Assembly (NCBI RefSeq): GCF_030296695.1
Contig: NZ_AP027737.1
Span: 2,604,001-2,668,000, forward strand
Direction of reading: 5' to 3'
Origin: Agromyces mangrovi
GTDB lineage: Bacteria > Actinomycetota > Actinomycetes > Actinomycetales > Microbacteriaceae
DNA: 64,000 bases
Shown here in pieces: positions 47,197 through 55,897 of the stretch. Both the position numbers and the translations under genes were made by a program. The notes below the pieces were generated by a model. It had not been told where the DNA came from, made no database searches, and saw only the letters and a program-made list of their open reading frames with translations. The first letter of the stretch is position 1. Each line of letters begins with the position of its first letter.

Positions 47197-48261
47197 TCAG
47201 GCGAACCGCAGCCCGAGCCCGGGCGCGGGGTCGAACGCGAGCCGCGCGCCGTCGACGCTGACGGGCGCGGGGTCTGCGAGCACGCCGAGGGCGGTGAAGG
47301 TGGCGTCCTCCACGTCTTCGACGAGCGTCGGGCGGGGGAGCGTGAGGGCGAGCTGGCCGGAGAGCTCGAACAGCAGGTGCGGGGCGACCTGCACGCCGTA
47401 CTCGTCCGCGAGCGCGGCGATCTCGCGGAACGGCGTGACGCCGCCGACGCGCACGATGTTCGGCTGGGCGACGTCGACGACGCCGGCGTCGAGGAACTCG
47501 GCGAAGCGGTAGCGGGTGTGCACGTTCTCGCCGAGGGCGATCGGCACGTCGGTGCGGCGGCGCAGCTCCGCGTGGGCGGGCAGGTCGTCGGCGCGCAGCG
47601 GCTCCTCGATCCACGCCGGGCCGAACGTTGCGAACGCCTCCAGCGCGGTGGTGGCCTGATCGAGGCTCCAGCGCTGGTTGGCGTCGATCATGAGGCGCCG
47701 GCCGGGGCCGAGCACGTCGCGCAGCGCGGCCAGCCGCTCGACGTCGCGCGCGAGGTCGGGGCTGCCGACCTTGACCTTCACGGCGTCGTAGCCGACCGCG
47801 ACCCAGCGCTCGGCCTGCGCGACGAGCTCGTCGAGCGGGTAGTGCAGGTTCACGCCGCTGCCGTACACCTCGGCCGTCTCCTGCGTGCGGCCGACGAGGC
47901 CGACGACGCTCGCGTCGGCCCGGCGACCCGCGAGGTCCCACAGCGCGAGGTCGAGGCCAGCCATCGCGATGGTCGTGACCCCGCCGCCGCCGGCCTCGTG
48001 CAGGTGGCGCCAGAGTTCGGGCCACAGCCCCGTGGCATCCGCGGCCCGCCCCACCGCGAACGAGGCGATGTCGTGGTCGAGCATGGCCTGCACGGATGCC
48101 GCGCCGATCGTGGGCGTCCACGAGAAGCCGTACCCGGTGGCGCCGTCGCTGTCGGTGACGACCGTCTCGATGACGCTCAGCTCGGTGACGTCGGGCCCCC
48201 ACGGGCGCGACAGCGGCACGCGGACCAGCCGCGTGGCGAGCGACGCGATAGTGGCGGTCAC
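47197..48261 (-). CDS. Enolase-superfamily aldarate dehydratase or lactone cycloisomerase
   Basis: A 354-residue mandelate-racemase/muconate-lactonizing-enzyme member. KxK motif KVKVG, metal ligands in MIDANQRWS, WIEEPL and ALGENVHTRY, and APHLLFELSGQ at the C-terminus. Between uronate dehydrogenase and KdgD the expected job is turning the aldaro-lactone or aldarate into 5-keto-4-deoxyglucarate, as by galactarolactone cycloisomerase or glucarate/galactarate dehydratase; the sequence alone does not decide. GTG start overlaps the kdgD stop by four bases. Confidence 0.87.
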   Translation of the reverse strand: MTATIASLATRLVRVPLSRPWGPDVTELSVIETVVTDSDGATGYGFSWTPTIGAASVQAMLDHDIASFAVGRAADATGLWPELWRHLHEAGGGGVTTIAMAGLDLALWDLAGRRADASVVGLVGRTQETAEVYGSGVNLHYPLDELVAQAERWVAVGYDAVKVKVGSPDLARDVERLAALRDVLGPGRRLMIDANQRWSLDQATTALEAFATFGPAWIEEPLRADDLPAHAELRRRTDVPIALGENVHTRYRFAEFLDAGVVDVAQPNIVRVGGVTPFREIAALADEYGVQVAPHLLFELSGQLALTLPRPTLVEDVEDATFTALGVLADPAPVSVDGARLAFDPAPGLGLRFA

Positions 48262-49184
48262 GCCGAGGCCAGCTCCGCCACCAGCGCGCGGCCGCGGTCG
48301 AGGATCGCGCCCAGGCGCGCCTCCTGCTCGGAGGTCGGGTCGACGAGCGGTGGGCGCACCGAGCCGACCTCCATGCCCTGCAGGCGGAGGCCGGCCTTGA
48401 TCAGCGAGACGCCGAAGCCGGGAGTCTCGTCGCGCAGGTTCACGAGCGGCACGTAGAACTCGCGCAGCAGGTGCAGGCGGGTGGCCTCGTCGCCGTCGGT
48501 GTAGGCGCGGTAGTGCGCCGCCGCGAGCTCGGGGATCATCGCGAACGCGGCCGACGAGTACAGCGGCACGCCGATGCCGCGGAACGCGGCCTGGCTGAGC
48601 TCGGCGGTGAGCAGGCCGTTGAAGAAGTGCAGCTCGCGGCCCGACTCGCCCGCGGCGAGCACGATCTCCTGGGTGAGGCCGATGTCGCCCGTGCCGTCCT
48701 TGAAGCCCGCGATCTTCGGGTTCGCGGCGAGCCGGCGCATCGCGTCGGCCGTGAAGCGCGCCGTCGCGCGGTGGTAGACGATGACCGGGAGCGGGCTGGC
48801 TGCGGCGACCTGCTCGACCCACGCGACCAGGCCGTTCGTCGTGCCGCCGACCAGGTACGGCGGCAGCAGCAGGATGCCGTCGGCACCCGCATCCGCCGCA
48901 TTGCGTGCCTGCTCGATCGCCTGCCCGAGTGCGCCGCCCGCGCCCGCGATCACCGGGACGCGTCCGTTCACGACCTCGACGGCCGTGCGCACGACCTGGT
49001 CGACCTCGCCCGTCGAGAGCGCGTGGAACTCGCCCGTGCCGCACGCCGGGAACACGCCGCCGGGGCCGTGCTCGAGGCGCGAGCCGACGTGCTCGGCGAG
49101 CAGGTCGAGGTCGGGCGCGCCGCCTGCGCCGAACGGGGTGACGGGGAAGAAGAGGACGCCGTCGAAGGCGAGGGGCGAGGTCAC
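48258..49184 (-). CDS. kdgD: 5-dehydro-4-deoxyglucarate dehydratase
   Basis: A 308-residue DHDPS-family lyase with FFPVTPFGAGGAPDLDLLAE, FPACGTGEFHALSTGEV (the family GTGE motif), Tyr in VIVYHRATARF and the Schiff-base Lys in IAGFKDGTGDIG. It removes water and CO2 from 5-keto-4-deoxyglucarate to give alpha-ketoglutarate semialdehyde. GTG start overlaps the epimerase/dehydrogenase stop (GTGA). Middle of the uronate operon. Confidence 0.92.
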   Translation of the reverse strand: MTSPLAFDGVLFFPVTPFGAGGAPDLDLLAEHVGSRLEHGPGGVFPACGTGEFHALSTGEVDQVVRTAVEVVNGRVPVIAGAGGALGQAIEQARNAADAGADGILLLPPYLVGGTTNGLVAWVEQVAAASPLPVIVYHRATARFTADAMRRLAANPKIAGFKDGTGDIGLTQEIVLAAGESGRELHFFNGLLTAELSQAAFRGIGVPLYSSAAFAMIPELAAAHYRAYTDGDEATRLHLLREFYVPLVNLRDETPGFGVSLIKAGLRLQGMEVGSVRPPLVDPTSEQEARLGAILDRGRALVAELASA

Positions 49185-50125
49185 GGTGCTCCTGTGGTCG
49201 TGGGGGTGGGGCGGGCGGATGCCTCGGGGCCGGCGGGCACCTCGGCGGCGAGCTCGTCGCGCCAGCGGCGCTTCGGGGTCCAGCCGAGCAGCGACTCGGC
49301 CTTCGCGACCGAGAAGACCGGGGCGTCACCGGTGAGCGCGTCGCCCGCCTCGCCGAGCGCGGGCAGGTACTCGCGCCAGAGCTCGGCGACGGGGCGGGTG
49401 GCCATGGCGTCGGCGGCGCCGACGAAGAACGTCTCGCCCTGGGGGAGCTCGGGGGCGGCGTGCAGCCAGGTGTCGACGAAGCCCGCGGCATCCCGCGCGT
49501 CGACGTAGTTGAAGAGGCTGACCGCCGCGAGCGCCGGGTCGGCGAGGCGCTCCGCGACCGTGTGGCCCTGCTGGGTCAGGGCGCCCTGCCACTCCTCGGG
49601 GGAGATGACGTAGCAGGGGCGGAACGCGCCGAAGACCGGCCCGTCGGTGCCGGCCGCGCGGCCGAACATCGCGACCTCCTGCTCGATGACGACCTTCGAG
49701 AGCGCGTACGCGTTCCACGGGGAGACCGGGTGCGCCTCGTCGAGCGGGGCGTACCGCGCGCGCCACGACGGGATGCCGTAGCCGAGGATCGTGGGGCTCG
49801 AGGCGGCGAGCACGCGGGTGGCGCCGTGTGCTGAGGCTGCCGCGAGCACCCCGTAGCCGAGCGTGGTGTTCGTGACGATGATGTCGCGCTCGGGGGCGCT
49901 GAACGGCACCGCGATGCCGGCGAGGTGCACGAGCGCGTCGGGCCGCAACTCGGCGAAGAGCGCATCGGTCGCGGCCTGGTCGGCGAGGTCGACGAGGTGC
50001 TCGGATGCCGCGGGCTCGGGCGTCGGCACGCGATCGACCGCCGCGACCTCGTGGCCGGCGTCGGTGAGCCCGCGCACGACGCTGCGGCCCAGTCGCCCGG
50101 CGGATCCCGTCACGACGACGCGCAT
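49181..50125 (-). CDS. NAD-dependent epimerase/dehydratase family, probable uronate dehydrogenase
   Basis: A 314-residue short-chain extended Rossmann enzyme: VVTGSAGRLGRSVVRGL, VHLAGIAVPFSAPE, and the YxxxK catalytic pair in NAYALSKVVIE. Position at the head of kdgD, the enolase member and KGSDH suggests uronate dehydrogenase, oxidising galacturonate or glucuronate to the aldaro-lactone. It is longer than the roughly 265-residue Udh, with a Pro/Thr-rich C-terminal tail, so another sugar nucleotide epimerase role is not excluded. Begins 16 bp downstream of an operator. Confidence 0.8.
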   Translation of the reverse strand: MRVVVTGSAGRLGRSVVRGLTDAGHEVAAVDRVPTPEPAASEHLVDLADQAATDALFAELRPDALVHLAGIAVPFSAPERDIIVTNTTLGYGVLAAASAHGATRVLAASSPTILGYGIPSWRARYAPLDEAHPVSPWNAYALSKVVIEQEVAMFGRAAGTDGPVFGAFRPCYVISPEEWQGALTQQGHTVAERLADPALAAVSLFNYVDARDAAGFVDTWLHAAPELPQGETFFVGAADAMATRPVAELWREYLPALGEAGDALTGDAPVFSVAKAESLLGWTPKRRWRDELAAEVPAGPEASARPTPTTTGAP

Positions 50126-50140
50126 CGAACCTCCACGGTT

Positions 50141-50156
50141 GAGAAATCGTTTTCTC
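50141..50156. promoter_or_regulatory. LacI operator upstream of the uronate operon
   Basis: GAGAAATCGTTTTCTC, a near-perfect palindrome, 16 bp before the dehydrogenase start on the minus strand. Typical LacI-family operator; the adjoining divergent LacI gene is the likely binder. Confidence 0.65.
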
Positions 50157-50206
50157 GTGGGAGTCTAGGAGATTCCGGGGTTCTCGACAACTCGCGGGCT
50201 ATGATC

Positions 50207-50223
50207 GGGGAAACGATTTCTCG
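50207..50223. promoter_or_regulatory. LacI operator before its own regulator gene
   Basis: GGGGAAACGATTTCTCG ends eight bases before the lacI ATG, so binding would block its transcription or early elongation. TATGAT at 50200-50205 is a likely -10 element directly beside it. The core AAACGATTTCTCG recurs at 42260. Confidence 0.65.
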
Positions 50224-50231
50224 GAGGTGCC

Positions 50232-51266
50232 ATGAGCGAGCGCACGCGGCAGGTCACCATCGTCGACGTCGCCAGGCACGCGGGCGTGTCCCAGGCCTCG
50301 GTCTCGCGGGTGCTCAACGGCAAGGCCAACGTCGACCCGACGATCGCGAGCGCCGTGCACGCGGCCGTGGCCGAGCTCGGCTACGAACCCAGCCTCGCAG
50401 CCCGCAGCCTCGTGCAGGGCCGCAACCACACGATCGGCATGATCGTGCCCGACCTCGAGAACCCGCTGTTCCAGGGCATCCTCAAGGGGCTGACCCTGGC
50501 CGCCGACGCCGACGGGTACCGCGTGCTGGTCGCCGACACCGACGAGCGCGCCGAGTCCGAGGAGGCGGTCGCGCTCGAGGCGCGTCGCCGCTGCGACGCG
50601 CTCGTGCTCTGCGCGCCGCGCATGCCCGAGGCGAAGCTGCGCCAGCTCGTCGCGCGCGTCGCCCCCGTGGTCGTGGTGAACCGCCCGCTCGACGCGGCTG
50701 GCGTGCCATGGGTCGGCGTCGACTACGCCCGCGGCATCCACGACCTCGTCGACCACCTGGTGGCCCTCGGCCACCGCCGCATCGTCTACCTCGCCGGCCC
50801 CGCGTCGAGCGTCTCGAACGTCGAACGCGAGCGCGGCCTCGCGGCGGCGCGCGAGACCTTCCCGTCGCTCGAGGTCGAGATCCTCCCCGGCGGCTCGCGC
50901 CTCGACGACGGCGCCGACGCGGCCGGTGCCGTGCTCGCGGCCCGCGATCGCGGGGCGACCGCCGTGCTCGGCTTCAACGACCTGGTCGCGCTCGGCCTGC
51001 TGCACCGGCTCGCCGAGCTCGGGGTCTCGGTGCCCGGGGAGCTCTCGGTCGCCGGGTTCGACGACTCCCCGTTCGCGCGCTACTCCACGCCGCCGCTCAC
51101 GAGCATGTCCGTGCCGCGCGGCGAGCTCGGCGCCCAGGTCTGGCAGCGCCTCGCGACGCTCGTCGCCGGCGGACGCTCGGAGCACACGCTGCTCTACCGC
51201 CCGCGCCTCGAGGTGCGCGCGAGCACCGGGCCGGTGCGCGCGGGCGCGGGAGTTGATCGCGCGTGA
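50232..51266 (+). CDS. LacI family regulator of the uronate genes
   Basis: A 344-residue intact LacI protein: HTH VTIVDVARHAGVSQASVSRV, hinge helix PSLAARSLVQGRNHTIG, and effector domain through VPGELSVAGFDDSPFARY and LEVRASTGPV. By position and operators it probably represses the divergent uronate operon and itself, with a uronate or pathway intermediate as inducer. The ATG has GGAGG upstream. Its stop overlaps the M24-like gene start by four bases. Confidence 0.92.
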   Translation: MSERTRQVTIVDVARHAGVSQASVSRVLNGKANVDPTIASAVHAAVAELGYEPSLAARSLVQGRNHTIGMIVPDLENPLFQGILKGLTLAADADGYRVLVADTDERAESEEAVALEARRRCDALVLCAPRMPEAKLRQLVARVAPVVVVNRPLDAAGVPWVGVDYARGIHDLVDHLVALGHRRIVYLAGPASSVSNVERERGLAAARETFPSLEVEILPGGSRLDDGADAAGAVLAARDRGATAVLGFNDLVALGLLHRLAELGVSVPGELSVAGFDDSPFARYSTPPLTSMSVPRGELGAQVWQRLATLVAGGRSEHTLLYRPRLEVRASTGPVRAGAGVDRA

Positions 51267-52435
51267 GCCCCGCGACGGACCCGATCGACCCGGCGGCCGC
51301 CTCCGTCGGGCCGCCCGATGCGGCCGGTGCACCTGCGGGGCCGCCGGACGTGGCCGGCGCGCCTGCGGGAGCCGGCGACGCCCCGGTCGCGGCCGACCGC
51401 GCCGTCAAGCGCCGCCGCTTGCTCGACCTGCTCGACGAGCGGGGCGCCGACCGCCTGTTGCTCACCTCGGCGACCGCCCTGTCGTGGTACCTCGACGGCG
51501 CACGGGTGCACGTCTCGCTCGCGGGCGACCCCATCGCGGCCGTCGTCGTTGGGCGCGATGTCGACGAGTGGCTGGTCTTCGCCAACGAGGCCGAGCGGAT
51601 GCTCGCCGAGGAGCTGCCGCACGACCCCGCCGCGACCCTGACGCGGGTGCCGTGGCACGAGCCGCTCGTGGCCGATTCGCCTGGCGCGCTGCGCGAGGCC
51701 GACGTCGCCGCCGAGCTGCGCGCCGCCCGCGCGTCGCTCCTGCCGGGCGAGCTCGCCCGCTACCGCGCACTCTGCCGCGAGGTGGCCGAAGTGCTGACGG
51801 ATGCTGCGTCCGGCGCCCACCCCGAGCAGACCGAGCGCGACGTCGCCGCGACGCTCGCCGCCGGTCTCGCCGCACGCGGCATAGACCCCCTGGTCACGCT
51901 CGTCGCGGGGCGGTCGCGGCTGGCTCACCGGCATCCGCTGCCCACCGCCGCCCCGATCGGCGACCGCGCGATGCTCGTCGTCTGTGGACGCCGCCACGGG
52001 CTCATCGCCAACGCGACCCGTTGGCTGCGCTTCGGCGCCGCCCGCCCCGAGGAGGCCGACGCCGAGCGGCGCATCCTCGAGGTCGAGGCGGCCTTCCTCG
52101 ACGCGACCGTGCCGGGCGCCGCGCTCGGCGACGCGTTCGCCGCCGGCATCGCCGCCTACGGCGCGAACGGCTTCGCCGCCGACGAGTGGCGCAACCACCA
52201 CCAGGGCGGTGCCGCCGGCTACTCGGGCCGCGACCCCCGCGCCGTGCCCGGCATCGCCGACCTCGTGCAGCCCGGCCAGCCGTTCGCCTGGAACCCCACC
52301 GCCCCCGGCGCGAAGGTCGAGGACACCGTGCTCGCAGGCTCCGACGGCGTCGAACCCCTCACCGTTGACCCGCGCTGGCCAACGATGCGCGTCGCGGGCC
52401 GCATCCGCCCCGTCGAGCTCGAAGTCGGCACCTAG
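51263..52435 (+). CDS. M24 (creatinase/aminopeptidase P-like) family protein
   Basis: A 390-residue protein. An N-terminal Pro/Ala/Gly repeat (GPPDAAGAPAGPPDVAGAPA) leads into a creatinase N-like domain (RLLLTSATALSWYLDGARVH) and a pita-bread-like domain (ELARYRALCREVAEVLTDAA, NHHQGGAAGYSGRD, GQPFAWNPTAPGAKVEDTVL). The metal-binding Asp residues expected before the HxxG segment are not evident (VVCGRRHGLIANATRW stands there), so it may lack peptidase activity. Coupled to the LacI gene by GTGA overlap, suggesting a link to uronate control or use. Odd pairing. Confidence 0.75.
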   Translation: MSPATDPIDPAAASVGPPDAAGAPAGPPDVAGAPAGAGDAPVAADRAVKRRRLLDLLDERGADRLLLTSATALSWYLDGARVHVSLAGDPIAAVVVGRDVDEWLVFANEAERMLAEELPHDPAATLTRVPWHEPLVADSPGALREADVAAELRAARASLLPGELARYRALCREVAEVLTDAASGAHPEQTERDVAATLAAGLAARGIDPLVTLVAGRSRLAHRHPLPTAAPIGDRAMLVVCGRRHGLIANATRWLRFGAARPEEADAERRILEVEAAFLDATVPGAALGDAFAAGIAAYGANGFAADEWRNHHQGGAAGYSGRDPRAVPGIADLVQPGQPFAWNPTAPGAKVEDTVLAGSDGVEPLTVDPRWPTMRVAGRIRPVELEVGT

Positions 52436-52445
52436 AGTCTGGTGC

Positions 52446-53057
52446 TCACGGCTTCGTGCTGACCTGGGCCGACTCGAGTGCGCTGAATGCGGTGCGGAGC
52501 AAGGTCGCGGCGTCGACGCTGCTGGTCGCATGCGCCCAGGTGGTGAGTGCGATGTCGAAGCAGCTGAGCGATGCCTGCACGATTGCCTCAGCGCGGAGCA
52601 CCGCCTCGCTGCCGCCGATCCGTTCCGCGACGAGCGGGGTGAGCAGCCGTGCCCAGGCCAGATGCTTCTCGAGGTTTCGTGCGCGGAGCGCCGGCGTGGT
52701 GCCGAGCACGCGCATCGCGCGCTTGCCGCGCACGTCATCGCGGCCCGGCGTGGCGAGCAGCGATTCGTAGGCGACGCGAAGGCCGTTCCACACCGGCTCG
52801 CCAGCGGGGCGTTCGGCGAAGCGGTCGCGCACGAACTCGCCCCAGCCCACGGGTTCCGCGATGACCGCGTCTTCCTTCGCGGGGAAGTATCGGTGGAAGC
52901 TCCGCGCCGAGATGCCGGCTGCTGCGGCGATCTGCTCGACGGTCACGTGCTCGAACCCGTGCTCGTCGAACAGGTCGACCGCGACCTCGGAGATGCGGGC
53001 GCGCACGGCGTCGCGGGCGATCTCCCGCATGCCGCTTCCGGGCTTCGATGCATTCAC
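52446..53057 (-). CDS. TetR family regulator
   Basis: A 203-residue TetR/AcrR protein. The HTH is QIAAAAGISARSFHRYFPAKEDA-like at about residues 42-64, and the ligand domain ends with SCFDIALTTWAH. Divergent from an aldo/keto reductase gene with only 83 bp between, so it probably represses that gene in response to a small molecule. GTG start at 53057; ATG at about residue 10 is an alternative. Confidence 0.9.
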   Translation of the reverse strand: MNASKPGSGMREIARDAVRARISEVAVDLFDEHGFEHVTVEQIAAAAGISARSFHRYFPAKEDAVIAEPVGWGEFVRDRFAERPAGEPVWNGLRVAYESLLATPGRDDVRGKRAMRVLGTTPALRARNLEKHLAWARLLTPLVAERIGGSEAVLRAEAIVQASLSCFDIALTTWAHATSSVDAATLLRTAFSALESAQVSTKP

Positions 53058-53081
53058 GCCGCAAGCATACAGCGCCAGGTA

Positions 53082-53115
53082 TGGCAGTCTCTGACAGATG
53101 AGGCGTATAGTGTCA
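53082..53115. promoter_or_regulatory. Promoter and possible TetR operator for the aldo/keto reductase
   Basis: TATAGT at 53106-53111 is a good -10 element. The inverted repeat TGACA (53092-53096) and TGTCA (53111-53115) flanks and overlaps it, as expected of a TetR-type repressor site. Footprint not proven. Confidence 0.4.
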
Positions 53116-53140
53116 CAAGTTCATTCACGAAGGGACCCTC

Positions 53141-54070
53141 ATGGAACAGCGCATCCTCGGTCAGCAGGGGCTGACCGTCTCCGCCATCGGCTACGGCTCG
53201 ATGGGCACCGCGGTCGGGTACGGACCGACCGACGACACCGAGTCGATCACCGCGATCCGCACGGCGCACGACCTCGGCGTCACCCACTTCGACACCGCCG
53301 AGATGTACGGCTGGGGCGCCGGTGAGGAACTCCTCGGCCGAGCCCTCGCCCCGATCCGAGACCAGGTGACGATCGCGACGAAGTTCGGATTCACGCCGTC
53401 GTTTGCCCCGAACTCGCAGCTCGATCACATCCGTGACGTCGTGGACGGCAGCCTGCAGCGACTCGGCGTGGACCACATCGACGTGCTCTACCAGCACGTG
53501 GACGACCCCGCCGTCCCCGTCGAGGAGGTCGTCGGCGTGATGCGCGAGTACGTGCAGGCCGGAAAGGTCAGGTACCTGGGGCTGTCCAACACGACCCCCG
53601 AGCATGTGCGCCGCGCGCACGCCGTGCATCCGATCTCGGTCCTGCAGACCGAGTACTCCGTCTTCCAGCGCAGTGCCGAAGCGTTCTTCCCCGTGCTCGA
53701 GGAACTCGGCATCGGACTCGTCGCCTACTCGCCGCTGGCGCGTGGCTTCCTCAGCGGTGCGGTGAAGCCCCGCACCGAGTATGGCCCGACCGACTTCCGC
53801 CAGCACATCCCGTACTGGGCGCCCGAGCACTTCGACGCCAACGTCGCCATCGTCGGCGAGCTCACCGAACTCGCCGAGTCCAAGGGCGCCACCCTCGCTC
53901 AGCTCTCGATCGCCTGGCTCCTCGCTCAGAAGGGCTCCATCGTGCCGATCCCCGGCTCACGCAATCCGAAGCGCGTCGCACAGAACATCGCCGCCGCAGA
54001 GCTCGAGCTCACGCCCGCCGACCTCGATCGCATCGCGCAGATCGCACCCGACGGCGGGATCACGGCATAG
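53141..54070 (+). CDS. Aldo/keto reductase
   Basis: A 309-residue (beta/alpha)8 NADPH-dependent reductase of the AKR13/YajO-like group. FDTAEMYGWGAGEELLGRAL has catalytic Asp and Tyr, IATKFGF the Lys, and DVLYQHVDD the His. SIAWLLAQKGSIVPIPGSRN is the NADPH phosphate-binding C-terminal region. Reduces aldehydes or ketones; likely regulated by the divergent TetR protein. AAGGGA upstream of the ATG. Confidence 0.92.
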   Translation: MEQRILGQQGLTVSAIGYGSMGTAVGYGPTDDTESITAIRTAHDLGVTHFDTAEMYGWGAGEELLGRALAPIRDQVTIATKFGFTPSFAPNSQLDHIRDVVDGSLQRLGVDHIDVLYQHVDDPAVPVEEVVGVMREYVQAGKVRYLGLSNTTPEHVRRAHAVHPISVLQTEYSVFQRSAEAFFPVLEELGIGLVAYSPLARGFLSGAVKPRTEYGPTDFRQHIPYWAPEHFDANVAIVGELTELAESKGATLAQLSIAWLLAQKGSIVPIPGSRNPKRVAQNIAAAELELTPADLDRIAQIAPDGGITA

Positions 54071-54224
54071 CCTCACCCGCCGCTCGCAGCCGACATCCCG
54101 CATCCGCGCCGTCGGGATCGACGCAGGACACGGCACGCACTGGCATCGGCACCTCCGACTCCGCCGATCGCCCGCCGGAGTCGTGGGCGAACGCACCGAT
54201 CGCACGCCGACTGACGTCGACCGA

Positions 54225-54271
54225 GTACGCAAAGTGCGGGAACTCCGCGCGAGTTCCCGCACTTTGCGTAC
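54225..54271. repeat. Hairpin repeat family B, copy 1 (perfect 21-bp arms)
   Basis: Arms at 54225-54245 and 54251-54271 are exact reverse complements (GTACGCAAAGTGCGGGAACT plus one base), five-base loop CGCGC. It sits in the 292-bp gap between the convergent aldo/keto reductase and FprA-like genes; apart from this and copy 2 the gap is empty. Confidence 0.9.
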
Positions 54272-54294
54272 GCCTTGGCAGGAGCCGCGCACGA

Positions 54295-54349
54295 CCGAGT
54301 ACGCGAACGGCGCGAATTCGTCGCGCGATTCCGCAGCTTGCGTACTCGG
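54295..54349. repeat. Hairpin repeat family B, copy 2
   Basis: Imperfect hairpin: left arm starts CCGAGTACGCGAACGGCG, right arm ends GCAGCTTGCGTACTCGG. It starts 23 bp after copy 1 and ends 14 bp before the reductase stop. Same outer sequence (CCGAGTACGC) as copy 1 but more diverged in the inner stem. Confidence 0.75.
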
Positions 54350-54362
54350 TCGCGGAGCGTGG

Positions 54363-55787
54363 TCAGCCGGCGACGAGCGCGCCGTCGCGGGAGACGGCGA
54401 CCTGCTCGTCGCGCGGCACGACCTTGACGCGCTCGCGCGCGACCCGGCCCGCGAACGCCTCGCCCAGCGAGCGCTCGTGCGCGTCGAGGGCGAGCCAGCC
54501 GGTCCAGGTCGTGAAGCGGATGCCCCTGGCCTCGAGCAGCTCGAGCACCTCGTCACCGTCCGCGGCGGCCACCGTCGGCGCGACGCCCGGTGCGGCGAGC
54601 ACGCCCGCGCGCGCGTCGGCGACGAGGTGGGTCACCGTCTCGAGCGCGTCGCCCTTCGTGTGGCCGATGAGGCCGACGGGGCCCCGCTTGATCCAGCCGG
54701 TCGCGTAGAGGCCGGGAACGGCCGAGCCCGTGGCATCCGTCACCCGCCCCTCGTCGTTCGAGATCACGCGCGCCTCAGAATCGAACGGCACGCCCGGCAG
54801 CGGCGAGCTCGCGTACCCGACCGCGCGGTACACGGCCTGCACGGGCACGTCGACGAACTCGCCGGTACCCGCGACCGATCCGTCGCCCACCGGACGGGTG
54901 CGCTCGAACCGCACGCCCTCAACGCGCTCGGCGCCCAGCACCTCCACGGGCGCGTGGAAGAAGTGCAGGTGCAGCCGGCGCGACGCGGTCGGCTCGTCGC
55001 CCTCGGCGCGGCGCCAGCCGTCGAGCGTGCGGGTCATGATCTTGACCTGGTTGTTGGTGGCGACGAGCTGCGCGGCGTGCGGGTCGCGCTCGGCGCGCGC
55101 GAAGTCGTCGTCGTACACGACGATGTCGACATCGGGCACGTGCCCGAGCTCGCGCAGCTCGATCGGCGTGAACTTCACCTGCGACGGTCCGCGGCGGCCG
55201 AACACGTGCACGTCGGTGACGGGCGAGGCGAGCAGCCCGGCGTGCACGTTCGCCGGGATGTCCGTCGAGAGCAGGTCGGCCGGATGCTTCGCGAGCACGC
55301 GCGCCACGTCGAGCGCCACGTTGCCGTTGCCGATGACCGCGATCTGCCGGGCGTCGAGCGGCCAGTCGCGCGGCACGTCGGGGTGCCCGTCGTACCAGGC
55401 GACGAGGTCGGCCGCGCCGTACGACCCGGGCAGGTCGATGCCGGGGATGTCGAGCGGGGCGTCCTGCAGCGCGCCCGTCGCGAAGATCACCGCGTCGTAG
55501 CGCTCGCGCAGTTCGTCGACCGTGACGTCGCGTCCCACCTCGACGTTGCCGATGAGGCGGATCGTGCCCTCGTCGAGCATCTCGTGCAGCGAGTTCACGA
55601 TGCCCTTGATGCGCGGGTGGTCGGGCGCGACGCCGTAGCGGATCAGGCCGTACGGCGCGGGCAGCGACTCGAACAGGTCGATCGCGACCTCGCCGCCGGC
55701 CTCGTCGACCTGGCGGCGGAGGATGTTGCCCGCGTAGATGCCGGCGGGACCGGCGCCGACGATCACGACGCGGAGGGAGAGGGTCAT
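54363..55787 (-). CDS. FprA-like ferredoxin/adrenodoxin-type NADP reductase
   Basis: A 474-residue flavoprotein of the adrenodoxin-reductase class: VVIVGAGPAGIYAGNILRR, YGLIRYGVAPDHPRIKGI, AVIGNGNVALDVARVL, FGRRGPSQVKFTPIELREL and LYATGWIKRGPVGLIGHTK. It moves electrons from NADPH to ferredoxin. At the end of the sulfate-assimilation run it is the natural donor for the ferredoxin-dependent sulfite reductase at 60857. A 110-bp G-rich gap separates it from ssuC, so it may have its own promoter. Confidence 0.93.
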   Translation of the reverse strand: MTLSLRVVIVGAGPAGIYAGNILRRQVDEAGGEVAIDLFESLPAPYGLIRYGVAPDHPRIKGIVNSLHEMLDEGTIRLIGNVEVGRDVTVDELRERYDAVIFATGALQDAPLDIPGIDLPGSYGAADLVAWYDGHPDVPRDWPLDARQIAVIGNGNVALDVARVLAKHPADLLSTDIPANVHAGLLASPVTDVHVFGRRGPSQVKFTPIELRELGHVPDVDIVVYDDDFARAERDPHAAQLVATNNQVKIMTRTLDGWRRAEGDEPTASRRLHLHFFHAPVEVLGAERVEGVRFERTRPVGDGSVAGTGEFVDVPVQAVYRAVGYASSPLPGVPFDSEARVISNDEGRVTDATGSAVPGLYATGWIKRGPVGLIGHTKGDALETVTHLVADARAGVLAAPGVAPTVAAADGDEVLELLEARGIRFTTWTGWLALDAHERSLGEAFAGRVARERVKVVPRDEQVAVSRDGALVAG

Positions 55788-55808
55788 GTCAGGTGGCCTT
55801 TCGGTGGA

Positions 55809-55845
55809 GGGAGGTTCGGGGGTTCGGTCGGGGAGGGTTCAGGGG
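55809..55845 (+). other. Potential G-quadruplex motif in the ssuC-fprA gap
   Basis: On the plus strand, five G-tracts of three to five bases (55809-55811, 55818-55822, 55830-55833, 55835-55837, 55842-55845) are spaced by loops of 6, 7, 1 and 4 bases, fitting the G3N1-7 rule. The gap also holds imperfect GGTTCGG repeats. It is on the template strand for fprA, close to its start. Confidence 0.4.
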
Positions 55846-55897
55846 TTCGTTCGGTTCGAAAGCAGGCGACGGATGCCTCGCCGGCACGCCGCGCCGG

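Noticed and set aside
54071..54362. Paired palindromes as a CRISPR array
   Set aside because: Each unit is a self-complementary hairpin, only two in number, without spacers of uniform length or cas genes.
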